NCBI GenBank assembly: GCA_036924085.1
Contig: JAVGWX010000011.1
Span: 13,001,318 to 13,065,317 of the forward strand
DNA: 64,000 bases
Source of the DNA: Ariolimax columbianus
Taxonomy: Eukaryota > Mollusca > Gastropoda > Stylommatophora > Arionidae
Direction of reading: 5' to 3'
In this document: in pieces, positions 19,906-30,844 of the stretch
Numbering within the stretch: the stretch's first letter is position 1
How the letters are laid out: each line of letters starts with the position of its first letter
Notes under the pieces: model-generated
Told to the model about the DNA's origin: nothing
Database searches by the model: none
The model's input: the letters and a program-made list of their open reading frames with translations, nothing else
Position numbers and translations under genes: made by a program

Positions 19906-20965
19906 GTTGTTATTCGTCCATCACGCGTGATGAGGACCTTTCCTTTTTTTTTTCATTTTAGCCAGTCCTTCCAGTCAAGTATTCTGTACTTCCGGGTTGT
20001 GGATGGGTGCGGAGATGGCTGACAAGTCCGATTTGAGATCTGCATACTTGCAGGCAGTGAGGGCATGGAAAGTTTACTTTGCGAGACTGTGATATTGCAC
20101 TGCCTTTTCTGGACTTTCTCCGTTGTTCTTCTGCAGTCTTTTTAGAAGTCTCGAATGACACTGCTCCTCTGGGGAGCTGTAAGCCTGGCTGTGCGGTCTT
20201 TTGCAGCATCTTCTCATGTTTCGAGGTTTATGCTGAAGGCTTTTAATGACTTTTTTAGTGTGTCTTTAAAGCGCTTTTTTTTGGCCTCCTTGGGAGCGTT
20301 CGCCATTCTGCATCTCGCCATAGAAGATTATTTTTGGCAATCGATAGTCTGGCATACGAACAACATGACCCGCCCAGCGAACCTTTGATTATATCATGAT
20401 GGTATCAACGCTAGGGATACCAGCTCGCTCAAGAACAGCAATGTCCGGGATCCTGTCTTGCCATTTGGCATTGATCATCCTCCTGAGACAAAGTGTGTGA
20501 AAGTGATTCAGCTTCTTTGCATGCCGCCTGTATAAAGCCCATGTTTCCTTTGCATATAGCAACACAGGGACCACCACTGCTCTGTACACTTTCAGCTTCC
20601 TCTGGAGTCTGATGCCATTTCGACGCCAGACGTTTGAGCGTAGTCTGCCAAATGTGGCGCTGGCTTTGGCGATTCTAACGTTAATCTCATCATCCATGAC
20701 TACAGTGTACTACCGAGGTAAGTGAATCTATTCACAACCTACAGTTTTTCACGATTGATCTGGATGTCTGGCTCAGTATACGTTTTTGCCAGGAGCTGGT
20801 TGGTACATTATTTCAGTTTTCTCTATGTTGATGGTAAGTCCAAAGTTGAAATACGCTAAGGAGAACTTAGCCACGCTTTTCTGCACATCAGCCTCAGTGA
20901 CAGCGTGCAGGGCACAATCGTCAGCAAACAGAAAATCTCTGTGGGTGTGTGTCTTGACAAACTAA
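19906..20965 (-). mobile_element. LINE RT C-terminal fragment with C2H2 finger, inserted in the 59-bp array
   Basis: Minus strand: RDFLFADDCALHAVTEADVQ (RT motif C) near 20948-20890, FNFGLTINIEKTEIM, then MDDEINVRIAKASATFGRLR through VVPVLLYAKETWALYRR and LNHFHTLCLRRMINAKWQDR (20697-20389). Further on it has PCPHCLQVCRSQIGLVSHLR with its second His, a C2H2-type finger (about 20069-20007). At least three frame changes. Its 3' part matches 1872-2110. Confidence 0.85.
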
Positions 20966-21331
20966 TATTCTAGAACATGTCGTGGCCGTGATGAACATTC
21001 AAAACGATGTTGAACATTTTGATATATTCTAGAAACTATTTCTCTCGTGTTGAACATTCAAAACGGTTTTGCATATTCTGATATATTATAGAGACTATTT
21101 CTCTTGTGTTGAACATTCAGAACCATACTGAATATTCTCATACGTTCTAGAGAATATTTCTCTCATGTTGAACATTCTGGAATAATATTCACTGTTCTAA
21201 CATATTGTAGAAAATGTATGTGTCATGTCGAATACTCAGAACAATGTTCATTGTTCTATTATATTGTAGAACATGTATTTTCCATGTGGAATACCTACAG
21301 CAATATTCATGGTTCTATATTATTGTCGAGC

Positions 21332-21527
21332 ATGTATTTTTCCCTGCCGAAGACGGAAGTGTCGGACCGAAAGAAGCAAATATCGCAGTCAAACTGTAAA
21401 CAAGCGACACAACGCATTCCGTTCTCCCGACTACATCCTGCTACTTGCAAAGCCCTGTTCTTTACTTGGGAGCGAGAGATTGAGAACGAACGCAGAAGAA
21501 GAAGAAGAAGAAGATGATGTATTTTTC
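21332..21527 (+). mobile_element. 5'-truncated SINE-A with 11-bp duplication
   Basis: ATGTATTTTTC occurs at 21332-21342 and 21517-21527. The 174-bp insert retains only the central block (GAAGTGTCGGACCGAAAG) to the GAA tail. Since the host array repeats ATGTATTTT anyway, the duplication is suggestive, not decisive. Confidence 0.75.
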
Positions 21528-21618
21528 ATGTAAAACACTTAGAGCAATCAATACTCATGGTTCTATATTATTGTAGAACATGTTTTTTTCACGTGGAATA
21601 CCTTCGACGCTCTTTGTT

Positions 21619-22547
21619 CATATTACGTGCTGTAGTCTATCTCCCCATATTACGTGCTGTAGTCTATCTCCCCATATTACGTGCTGTAGTCTATCTCCCC
21701 ATATTACGTGCTGTAGTCTATCTCCCCAACAAAGCCTATATTATTGTAGAACATGTTTTTTTCACGTGGAATACCTTCGACGCTCTTTGTTCATATTACG
21801 TGCTGTAGTCTATCTCCCCATATTACGTGCTGTAGTCTATCTCCCCATATTACGTGCTGTAGTCTATCTCCCCATATTACGTGCTGTAGTCTATCTCCCC
21901 ATATTACGTGCTGTAGTCTATCTCCCCATATTACGTGCTGTAGTCTATCTCCCCATATTACGTGCTGTAGTCTATCTCCCCATATTACGTGCTGTAGTCT
22001 ATCTCCCCATAATACGTGCTGTAGTCTATCTCCCCATATTACGTGCTGTAGTCTATCTCCCCATATTACGTGCTGTAGTCTATCTCCCCATATTACGTGC
22101 TGTAGTCTATCTCCCCATATTACGTGCTGTAGTCTATCTCCCCATATTACGTGCTGTAGTCTATCTCCCCATATTACGTGCTGTAGTCTATCTCCCCATA
22201 TTACGTGCTGTAGTCTATCTCCCCATATTACGTGCTGTAGTCTATCTCCCCATATTACGTGCTGTAGTCTATCTCCCCATATTACGTGCTGTAGTCTATC
22301 TCCCCATATTACGTGCTGTAGTCTATCTCCCCATATTACGTGCTGTAGTCTATCTCCCCATATTACGTGCTGTAGTCTATCTCCCCATATTACGTGCTGT
22401 AGTCTATCTCCCCATATTACGTGCTGTAGTCTATCTCCCCATATTACGTGCTGTAGTCTATCTCCCCATATTACGTGCTGTAGTCTATCTCCCCATATTA
22501 CGTGCTGTAGTCTATCTCCCCATATTACGTGCTGTAGTCTATCTCCC
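21619..22547. repeat. 27-bp minisatellite, two blocks of 4 and 28 near-identical units
   Basis: Unit CATATTACGTGCTGTAGTCT plus ATCTCCC. Block 1 is 21619-21726. Block 2 is 21792-22547, exactly 756 bp. I saw a single variant unit (CATAATACG near 22011). Between the blocks lies a ~65-bp segment duplicated from just upstream. Because 27 is a multiple of 3, two frames stay open for about 300 codons, reading ILRAVVYLP or HITCCSLSP; these are not proteins I would annotate. Confidence 0.97.
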
Positions 22548-22554
22548 CAACAAA

Positions 22555-22900
22555 GCCTATATTATTCAAGTGGGAAGACTATAAGGTTAGACGAATTGAC
22601 ATACGGGCACTCACGATTGTGTGAAACTACTGCAGGAGCCTTTGCATGACATACACTTATCCTATGTGAGATCATATGTTATAAAGAGTCTGAGCCGTAT
22701 TATTGTTCATAAAAACCATATGCTACAGCGATTATTCGATCAACCAGAATATGTTCTTTCAAATTTGCTATTCAGACATTCACAACGATAACACACACTA
22801 GGTTGTGTATATGGTTACGGTGAATTTAGCGATCGGTAGCCTAGTGAATCTGTCTTTATTTTGAATGTTTGTGAGTGATGGCTCTCTTCTTTCCACACAC
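22555..22900. other. No supported feature
   Basis: Unique-looking sequence between two arrays. Confidence 0.5.
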
Positions 22901-22904
22901 TCTT

Positions 22905-23185
22905 GTCTCATTTTATTTTGTCCAACAATCACTCTCTTGTTTCATTTTACTTTGTCCAACAATCACTCTCTTGTTTCATTTTACTTTGTCCAACAATCAC
23001 TCTCTTGTTTCATTTTACTTTGTCCAACAATCACTCTCTTGTTTCATTTTACTTTGTCCAACAATCACTCTCTTGTTTCATTTTACTTTGTCCAACAATC
23101 ACTCTCTTGTTTCATTTTACTTTGTCCAACAATCACTCTCTTGTTTCATTTGACTCTGTCCAACAATCACACTCTTGCACAACTT
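22905..23185. repeat. 34-bp minisatellite
   Basis: Eight units of CCAACAATCACTCTCTTGTT plus TCATTTTACTTTGT, six of them near identical. Long frames in three phases result from the repeat. Confidence 0.95.
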
Positions 23186-23391
23186 TCACACGCGCCCTCA
23201 GGGTAAGGCCCTTCCATTGCACTTTGGTTGGGCTAGCTTCTGAGGGCGCACAAACCTAGGATAGGTACATACAGACGCACACATGCATCCAAGCACTGGT
23301 TTATACGTCTTAATATCGCCCAATTGACTACAGTCTGGTACGGAATAGTGGCGCAACAACAAAATTATTTTAAAAGTCTAAAAGTCTAAAA

Positions 23392-23680
23392 TTACAGATA
23401 TAGCAAATTCGATTTATTTTGATATCTTCTTCTTTCTATTCTTCGTTCATCTCCATACAGCTTTTGTCTCATATCTGTCTCGTGAGGCCAGTATTGTTCT
23501 CTCTTTTCCTGCGTGAGCATGCAGCTTTGTAGGATGTGTTCCACGGTCATGATATGCTCTCCACATGGGCACCTGTCATCTGTCCCAATCCTCATTTTGT
23601 TGTAAAGATGACCCTTGAGTCTGGTATGACCAGTTATCAGTCTGAAGATAATGACTTGCTCTTCTCTAGATAAGTTAATT
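23392..23680 (-). pseudogene. LINE C-terminal tail fragment (family D)
   Basis: Minus strand: REEQVIIFRLITGHTRLKGH, then YNKMRIGTDDRCPCGEHI, VEHILQSC and QKLYGDERRIERRRYQN. The Cys-Cys-His-Cys knuckle is intact. RNase H is missing. A GAAGAAG stretch lies at its 3' side. The copy at 49150-49840 is the same family. Confidence 0.8.
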
Positions 23681-23839
23681 TATTGTATTTATTATTATGA
23701 TATATAACACCCTCGCTGTAAGCTATGGCGTCACAGCGTCCTTTTTTTAGGGCCAACACTGAAGAAGAAGAGATGCATTGTGTGGGACTGCGTTCCTAGC
23801 TTGTTTGCTGTCGCCTACCGACCTATAAGGAGGCAGTTG

Positions 23840-24195
23840 TCAGAGCTATGTATCTTCTTCTTCCTCGTAGCTGGTTCTCAAACTCCCGCTACCAAGTCCT
23901 GGAAAGGACTTTGCAAGTAGCAAGATGTTATCCAGAGAACAGAATGCGTTGTGCCGTAGTTTACAGCTTGACTGCGATATTTACACCTTTCGGTCAGAAA
24001 CATCCGACTTCAGCAGGCATTTTTAAGTACCGGGCTAGCCTTCCTTCTTTGATCCCTTCTCCTTAGCCAGTCTGCTGTGTTGCAGCCTGTTATCCAAGAT
24101 CACCGCGTGGAGGTGTAGAAGGGGTCGTAGCACGTGACGCTGTAAGGTTTTGGGTCGCTGACCGCTGCAGCTCATACTCTGCTCATCCTGTATGT
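23840..24195 (-). mobile_element. SINE-A copy, near full length
   Basis: Minus strand from a CATGAGCTGCAGCGGTCAGC-like head (near 24180) to GAGTTTGAGAACCAGC and GAAGAAGAAG at 23851-23862. It keeps the CACCTCCACGCGGTGATC and CTGCTGAAGTCGGATGTTTC blocks. No clear duplication. Confidence 0.82.
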
Positions 24196-24199
24196 AGTA

Positions 24200-24565
24200 A
24201 TGGAAAGATACTTTCCTGCAACGTTATCAAATAATTGTTGAAACATCGAGATCGGAATGCTGAGCAGTGCACGAGCTACAAAAAGAAGAATAAAAATAAA
24301 ATGAAGTAGAAGAAAAAGAAAAAGTGATAGTAGTTTATAGTTTCCAATAAATTACTTTTGTCCATCAAATGTCTTGCGTGTACAGTGTGGTGTTGTCTAT
24401 GAATAACTAATCTTCATGCTTTTGTTTAGAACTTCTTTGTTCTCTGTCTTGCGTCAACATGACCTTTATGGTATTCTGTATCCATGGTTACAATGTTGGG
24501 AAAACGACACACAACAGTTGAGTTCTACCATGACCTTATTAACGACTGCCATTGATAAGGAAACG
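24200..24565. other. No supported feature
   Basis: AT-rich; a short A-rich purine stretch at 24275-24330. Nothing else recognised. Confidence 0.45.
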
Positions 24566-25302
24566 TTACGAGGCGTGTTCAAATGAAACAAGACCTAACT
24601 GCACCAAGTGAACATACGTACGATGCGCATGGTGACGTCCCGTCTGGCTTAAACAGCACATACCAACCGTGAAGTGTGCACAATTTCATTTTCCTGCGAC
24701 TCATAGTTTTTGTTAGCAGACTGTTGAAAACATGGCGGGTGTGATACGGCATCCGTCCAGAGTTGATCATCGAGCAGTGATTCGGGTTCTAACAGCTGAA
24801 GGATGTCGACCAGTTGACATTCATCACAGAATGTAGGCAGTGTATGGGGACAAAAGTGTGTCGAAGACAACAGTAAAGAACTGGAAAACGATGTTTAAAG
24901 AAGGACGTGAGTTAACGAAAGATCTTCCGAGACCAGGTCAGGCGCAGATTGTTGCGTCAGAATCGCCAAAATTGATGCAGCAATTCGGGTGTACCGTCCC
25001 CGGAGCTTAAATTCGCCACACTTTTGTCACCATACACTGCCTGCATTCTGCGATCAATGTTAACTGGTCGACATTCTTCAGCTGTTAGAAACCGAATTAC
25101 AACTCGCTGATCAACTCTGGACGGATTTTGTATCATACCCGCCATATTTTCAACGGTCTGCTGAGAAAGAACACTATGAGTCGGAGGATAATGACATTTT
25201 GCAAACTTGGTATGTGCTGTTTACACCAGAAGTGACGTCATCGTGCTCATCACTTGGTGTAATTAGGTCCGGTTTCATTTGAATACACCTCGTATAAACT
25301 TA
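24565..25302 (+). mobile_element. Mariner-like element with transposase N-terminus on both inverted arms (copy 2)
   Basis: Ends are TA-CGAGGCGTGTTCAAATGAA on the left (24567) and the reverse complement of CGAGGTGTATTCAAATGAAA-TA on the right (25301), so terminal inverted repeats and a TA duplication are both visible. The left arm encodes MAGVIRHPSRVDHRAVIRVL followed by a stop and SKTTVKNWKTMFKEGRE. The right arm on the minus strand encodes MAGMIQNPSRVDQRVVIRFL. The central junction (ATTGTTGCGTCAGAA next to AAAATTGATGCAGCAATTC) is the same as in copy 1. No catalytic domain. Confidence 0.88.
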
Positions 25303-25352
25303 ATACACAAAGTCTCAATATTTTATTAAGTGAGACTATCACGTCATTATCC

Positions 25353-25560
25353 TTGATGGTTTCCTTTCCCTTCTTCGGTACTTTACTTTCCATTATGTGT
25401 TACCTCATTTTCCGTTCTTCGGTATTTTACTTTCCATTATGTGTTACCTCACTTTACGATCTTTACCTTACTTTCCATTATTTGTTACTTTATTTTTCCT
25501 TCCTCGCTACCTTACTTTTTCTTCCTCGTTACCCTACTTTCCTTTCCTCATTAACTTACT
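25353..25560. repeat. Degenerate pyrimidine-rich repeats
   Basis: Imperfect repeats of TTACTTTCCATTATGTGTTA and TTCCTTCCTCG types, probably older relatives of the 22-bp array at 26000. Confidence 0.6.
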
Positions 25561-25564
25561 TTCC

Positions 25565-25995
25565 CTTCCGTACTAAAGCCGTACTTCAGAGGGTACAGAA
25601 TGGATGGCTCAAGGTACGAGTGGATAGCAGCTGTTGAGATCTCAAACCTCCAGGAGTTGACATGGATCTACTGTCCTGGTCATGCTGAGATTCAGGGCAA
25701 TGAAAGAGCTGACATCATGGCTTCACAAGCTCCCATCATGGGCACACAATCAATGACCGCCTTGTTAGATGAGGACACCACAATAGATGAAGCAGCAATC
25801 CACAGACTGCAAAGTTTCGACATTAAACAAGGTTCGAGCGGAGTGGGGCGCATGAGAAGACGGAGCAGGAGAGTGTACAACCAGCGAGCAACAGGGACCA
25901 TCAGCATCCATACCTTTCACCATTTGCTGAGAGAGGCTGAGCACCTATGGATATGCCCGGAGTGCAGTGACGTCGATTCTTTGAAAAAGAAACAT
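25565..25995 (+). pseudogene. LINE RNase H C-terminal fragment (different family)
   Basis: The + frame has TKAVLQRVQNGWLK, then after a frame change EWIAAVEISNLQELTWIYCP, GHAEIQGNERADIMASQAP (the last RNase H motif with its Asp) and, at the end, HLLREAEHLWICPECSDVDS with a CPxC pair. This differs from the GAA-tail LINE in wording of the motif (CPGHA versus PSHC). Followed directly by the 22-bp array, which extends the frame artificially. Confidence 0.72.
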
Positions 25996-25999
25996 AAAC

Positions 26000-26445
26000 T
26001 TTCCCTTCATCACCACCTCCCTTTCTTCCTCTTCCTCACCACCTCCCTTTCTTCCTCTTCCTCACCACCTCCCTTTCCCTTCCTCCCCACCTCCCTTCCC
26101 CTTCCTTACCACCTCCCATTCCCTTCCTCACCACCTCCCTTTCCCTTCCTCACCACCTCCCTTTCCCTTCCTCACCACCTGCCTTTCTCTTCCTCACCAC
26201 ATGCCTTTCCCTTCCTCACCACCTCATTTTCCCTTACTCGTTACCTTACTTACTCTTCCTCACCACCTCCCTTTCCCTTCCTCACCACCTCCCTTTCCCT
26301 TCCTCACCACCTCCCTTCCCCTTCCTCACCACCTCCCTTTCCCTTCCTCACCACCTCCCTTCCCCTTCCTCACCACCTCCCTTTTCCTTCCTTACCACCT
26401 TCCTTACCCTTTCTCACCACCTCCCTTTTCCTTCCTGGCTGCATT
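26000..26445. repeat. 22-bp pyrimidine minisatellite
   Basis: About 20 units of CTCACCACCTCCCTTTCCCT plus TC, with CCCCTT and TTTCTCTT variants. Strong strand asymmetry (C/T-rich on the + strand). Confidence 0.93.
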
Positions 26446-26449
26446 GTTT

Positions 26450-26990
26450 TTCCTTTCTATTTGACTTCCCTCCCCTAACAATACAATAGTTATAAACTTT
26501 GATGTGCGTCAAATGCACCATCCAACGATCCGAGAGAGTCATACCCTCAAACAACATTATCAATTGTACGCTAAGATATACATATGCAAACATGTAAGTA
26601 TAAAGAACACACATTGACAAAATGAATGCGTGCACACCAGCCGTGAATAACAGCAATAAATAATCTCTATGTTATCCCATTTACTGCATCTTAACAATAA
26701 CCACCGCTGTTATGTTCAATATCAGTCAGCCACGGATACCACTTTTAACATAATATTTCTTTGATGTGGTCTCACAACGCGACAGGTGGAGAGGTAAGCC
26801 AGTGCATCATTCATAAATTATGTAAAACAGACGACATTAACGCCAGACGTTATTTAGTTTCGTATCTAATTAAGAGAATATGCAAATTCAAATGTTAAAA
26901 CCAGCTTCAAAATCCGGTTTTAACAAAACAGTCAACATTCATAACCAGGTAGAAAGAACTATTACAAGAGATATACAATCGACATCACTA
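26450..26990. other. No supported feature
   Basis: AT-rich and apparently unique. Confidence 0.5.
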
Positions 26991-26994
26991 AAAT

Positions 26995-27600
26995 ATCATC
27001 ATGTAGCATGTCCTTTGTAGAACGTCGCTCCCATCACAGTCTGTCTGAAAGAAACTCGTTCCCTTGCCAAAACTCCAGCTTCCGCCACTGTTATACTCAG
27101 GCACTCCTGGATATCTTGGTGCCATCGTCTTCTTGGTCTACCCCTTCCTCTTTTGCCTGGCACCATACCTTCCATCACCGTCCTCTCAAGACCGTTGTGT
27201 CTCTTGATGTGACCAAAGTATTTGCATTTTCTAGCCAAAATGGAATTGATAAACCAGTTCTCCTCTATGCTCAACTCTTGTCGAATGTCTACATTTGTTC
27301 TTTTCTCTGTCCAGTGTATTCTGAGGATCTTTCTGTAACATTTTGACTCGAAGGATTCGATTCTTTGTCTAGAAGTTTTGGTAATCGTCCATGCTTCACA
27401 GCCATAAGCTGCCACAGGAAAAACACAGGCTCTCAAGACTTTTACTTTTATCGTTTTGTTGGTGCCCTGCCATAATTTCTTCAGGCTGTTCAGTCTCTGC
27501 ATTGCCATAGCTAGTCTTCTTCTGATTTCTTTCGAGCAGTCACCATTTTTGTCGATTCTGGAGCCAAGATATTCAAAAACAAAATATACGAGGGCAATAA
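26995..27600 (-). mobile_element. RTE-like LINE, RT C-terminal part
   Basis: The minus-strand frame from 27600 to 26999 is open over ~195 codons apart from the left end: FEYLGSRIDKNGDCSKEIRR, LRACVFPVAAYGCEAWTITK, CYRKILRIHWTEKRTNVDIR, FGHIKRHNGLERTVMEG and RGRGRPRRRWHQDIQECLSI. These are the thumb/C-terminal blocks of RTE-like elements that are often mis-annotated as craniofacial-development-like proteins. The catalytic YADD lies upstream and is missing. Confidence 0.9.
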
Positions 27601-27893
27601 CAAATCTACAACCTATGACTGACAGAAGAGGTTACAAAGTACTTCGATTGGAAGATCAATCGAAACTTCTCTCAAATCATCTTAATAAATAAAACATTGA
27701 CAGAATGGGGTCGAGGCGAACAGACCATGCACAGATGAAAGCACAGCCCATAGTGACACGCAGAATATTTGAACAATGGAGGCGAACACGATTCCCAGAG
27801 CTGATAGACAGTAATAAGAAGTGAAGAAAAAATGCATTTAAATATTGATCTAGAGACACAATATATAGCCTTAGAATATATTCTAATATATCT

Positions 27894-28316
27894 GGGATCA
27901 AGGTGATGACCAGTGCATGATATGCACACGTCAACGACCCAAAGCGTTTATCTAGCGATAACGCCAGCGCCAGAGCTGCCAAGACTCTTCTACACCTCCA
28001 CGCGGTGATCCTGGATAACAGGCTGCAGCAGGGCAGGCTGGCTAATGAAAATAAATCGAAGAGGACAGGCTAACCTGGTATACAAATATGTCATAATGAA
28101 GTCGGATGTGTCGGGCCGAAAGGTGCATATATTACAGTCAAGCTGCAAACTACGACACAGCGCATTCCGTTCTCCGGACTACATACTGATACTTGAAATC
28201 CTTTTTCAGGACTTGGTAGCGGAAGTTTGAGAACGAACGACGACGACGAAGAAGAAGAAGAAGACGAAGAAGAAGAAGAAGAAGAAGAAGAAGAAGAAGA
28301 AAAAGAAGAAGAAACA
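27894..28316 (+). mobile_element. SINE-A copy with long GAA/GAC tail
   Basis: Starts GGGATCAAGGTGATGACC, continues through CTTCTACACCTCCACGCGG, GAAGTCGGATGTGTCGGGCC and GTTTGAGAACGAACGAC, and ends in (GAC)4 plus (GAA)n. The 5' 80 bp are diverged. No clear duplication. Confidence 0.82.
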
Positions 28317-28639
28317 AATGTTCAAAAGACACACCCACCTATAGAAATGATCTGCATATTCACAAATGGACCAGAAACGAGAACTTTCACACATGGAATT
28401 ATCACACAAAACGAAATAACAGACATGTAATCCAAATCTTGGTGACTAGTGGAAACTTCTCCAATATCTTCAGATGTTATGCTGAGGTAATACGCAGAAA
28501 TAAACTGCCATCGTGGAAAATAATGAGCAATGCTAAAGACAAAGTTTCGCACTCCCCGATAAGATATATAAAGGTAATGAACAAGTTTATTTGCCAACAA
28601 TCATCATCATCTCACATTATTACTCCTTTCTGGGCATAG

Positions 28640-29010
28640 ACCATTGACAACCCTTCTCCAGCAATTTCAATCTTTAGCTGTCTATTTCTCTCTCCAGTAG
28701 AGGTCCAGGAACCAAAGTTAATTTCCACAGACTTGTCTCTATGTGTTTTTGCATAACTCTCTTCCCCTGTAGATTCCATATCAGGACCTGACTGGCGGAA
28801 CTCCTTAACGCGTGTCTAGCCTAACCGTATTTCCAACGTTTGATATGTTGTTTCAATGGTTGCTTTTGGCTCGTTTCCCATAAGTTTTCCTTCTTAACCA
28901 TGTCTTGCCAGCTTATACCCATTATTCTCCGAAGACATTTATTGACGAACGTCTGTAGTTTCCCCTGTATTGCCTTTGTCGTTCTGCAAGTTTCTGCTCT
29001 GTACATGTGT
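28640..29010 (-). pseudogene. LINE RT C-terminal fragment
   Basis: The minus-strand frame reads MYRAETCRTTKAIQGKLQTF, CLRRIMGISWQDM, then LWETSQKQPLKQHIKRWKYG, and downstream VLIWNLQGKR-like remnants: the C-terminal blocks of an RT-type LINE. It faces the + strand LINE at 29070 (head to head). Confidence 0.75.
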
Positions 29011-29069
29011 ACTTGACATTGGAATTAAACAATCGTGACGTGGTATTCTGCTTTTGGCTGTGCAACAGT

Positions 29070-29700
29070 GTCTGGAATCGAAGAGGTCTTAAGCTTGATA
29101 CCAAACTCAAAGTATACCAAGCCGTAGTGCTCTCCGTGTTCTGTATGCCAGTGAGACGTGGATTGTGTACAGCAGGTATGCTAGGAAAATAAACTACTTC
29201 CATACAAGGTGCCCCCGTAGATTGTTCAAAATACAGTGGCAGGAAAGGGTACCAGACACAGACATCCTCATGAAATCAAAAATGCCGAGCATCCACACAC
29301 TGCTGCAGAAGATCCAGTTCAGGTAGGCTAGCCACTACGTGCACATCCCAAAATAACTCATGTATGGTGAACTGAAAGATGGCCTGGTGTCAAGTAGGTG
29401 GCCAAAAGAAGCGTTTCAAAGACTCCCTCAAAGTATCTCTGACACGCTTCAGCATCGATGCAAACGCATGCGAATGTCTCGCACAGGACCGCAAGGCATG
29501 GCGTAGAACCACCATCAGAGGCACCTCCATTGCCGAGGAGCACCGGACCTCCGAATTACCGCAGAAAACGCACTTTTCGTAAAGACTGACACTCACATGT
29601 TCAATTCTGAGATTAAATGCCACGTGTGTGGAATGATTTTCCGTGCCAGAATTGGACTATACAGCCACCTCCGGACTCACTGGTGAGGTGCATCACAACA
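29070..29700 (+). pseudogene. LINE RT C-terminal fragment with C2H2 finger
   Basis: RGLKLDTKLKVYQAVVLSV opens the fragment; after frame changes come GHYVHIPK-like and GGQKKRFKDSLKVSLTRFSI, ACECLAQDRKAWR and finally CHVCGMIFRARIGLYSHLRT with its last His at about 29681, a C2H2 finger. Same family as 1872-2650 and 19906-20965. Confidence 0.82.
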
Positions 29701-29929
29701 TGTAGGACTGCTGTTGTCTTCATCACTGGTGATCGACAGCTATTATTATTATTGTTTATTTCGGCGGATCTTCAAACATTGTTCAGTAACTGGAATTCTG
29801 TCCTTACCGTTCTAGTCAATAGTTAACTTGTATGCATACAGAATCCACAACAGTTGTAGCACTAGACCCGAGCCTGTCTTACTAGTGTCGCGGTTTAGGT
29901 CTTCTTCACGGGATACCATACTAGTCAGA

Positions 29930-30612
29930 CATGTTAGTCAGGGTCAGGCACTGTATACTGGTCAGGCATGTTAGTCAGGGTTAGGGACAACATACTGATG
30001 AGACATGTTAGTCAGGGTAGAGCACAACATACTGATCAGAAATGTTAGTCAGGGTAAAGCACAACATACTGATCAGACATGTTAGTCAGGGTCAGGAACA
30101 ACATACTGATCAGACATGTTAGTCAGGGTCAGGAACAACATACTGATCAGACATGTTAGTCAGGGTCAGGAACAACATACTGATCAGACATGTTAGTCAG
30201 GGTCAGGCACAACATACTGATCAGAAATGTTAGTCAGGGTAAAGCACAATATACTGGTTAGACATGTTAGTCAGAGTCAAGCACAACATACTGATCAGAA
30301 ATGTTAGTCAGGTTCAGGTAAAATATACAGACCAAGGCCCTCATCTCGGCTTCCTCGCAGACCCTCTTGGAAACGGGCTGTTTTCATCACGGTGTGGCTA
30401 ACAAGCTGAGGAATCGAGGTGATCCCCATAGTAGTGAGCGACACGCAGATAAAGTGAAGCGTAGCATAACCGCCTGGAAGACCCCGGTCTAGCTTCACCA
30501 GCACGCTCGGGATGTAAGTAAAGATACGACAACCCGCCACCTAATGTCCTTTTCTGGGAGCACAAAAGAGTAATACTTCTCATTGTAAGCATTCAACAAC
30601 AGCAGCAAGATC
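29930..30612 (+). mobile_element. VNTR-core-CAA element (copy 1)
   Basis: A 37-bp tandem array (29930-30320; unit ACATGTTAGTCAGGGTCAGG plus AACAACATACTGATCAG, about ten copies) leads into a ~240-bp core: CTTGGAAACGGGCTGTTTTC, ATCGAGGTGATCCCCATAG, TAGTGAGCGACACGCAGATA, GCACGCTCGGGATGTAA, then AAAAGAGTAATACTTCTCAT and a CAACAACAGCAGCAA tail. The same array-core-tail order is seen at 51895, 57355 and, inverted, at 30945 and 44246. No ORF. Confidence 0.78.
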
Positions 30613-30844
30613 GAGGTCTCATCCAAACTCTACAGATGAATGCCCAAGTTCCAGAACTAACCAGATTGCTATTTTATGTGTTTCAAAGTCTTACCCCTAA
30701 AACGTTCTTCAAAATAATCCACGATATTTAAAACTACGTATATTCCTTTTGTTGAAGTTGCTGTCTCCTTCACCCATCTTCCTCCAGACAAATCCGCAAG
30801 AATTTCAATTTCAAAGGATCAGAGACAGTGATCAACTAACCCTC

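Larger units (their letters stand above)
19848..21618. repeat. 59-60 bp diverged minisatellite, interrupted by a LINE and a SINE
   Basis: Units contain TCTAGAACATGTC, a TGTTGAACATTC-like block and a TATTC/TGTTCTAATAT block. One unit lies at 19848-19905 and the rest at 20966-21618. The gap is filled by a LINE fragment; one unit near 21332 is split by a SINE-A copy. Confidence 0.75.

Noticed and set aside
21580..22649. 334- and 298-codon repeat proteins (ILRAVVYLP / HITCCSLSP)
   Set aside because: Two frames of one 27-bp minisatellite; no domain, signal peptide or supporting start.
25600..26478. 292-codon gene joining an RNase H-like part to a Pro/Leu/Ser repeat
   Set aside because: The second half is the 22-bp array; the first half is a LINE remnant. 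The fusion is accidental frame continuity.
26995..27600. Craniofacial-development-like host gene
   Set aside because: This name often arises from RTE-like LINE proteins; all blocks here are RT C-terminal.
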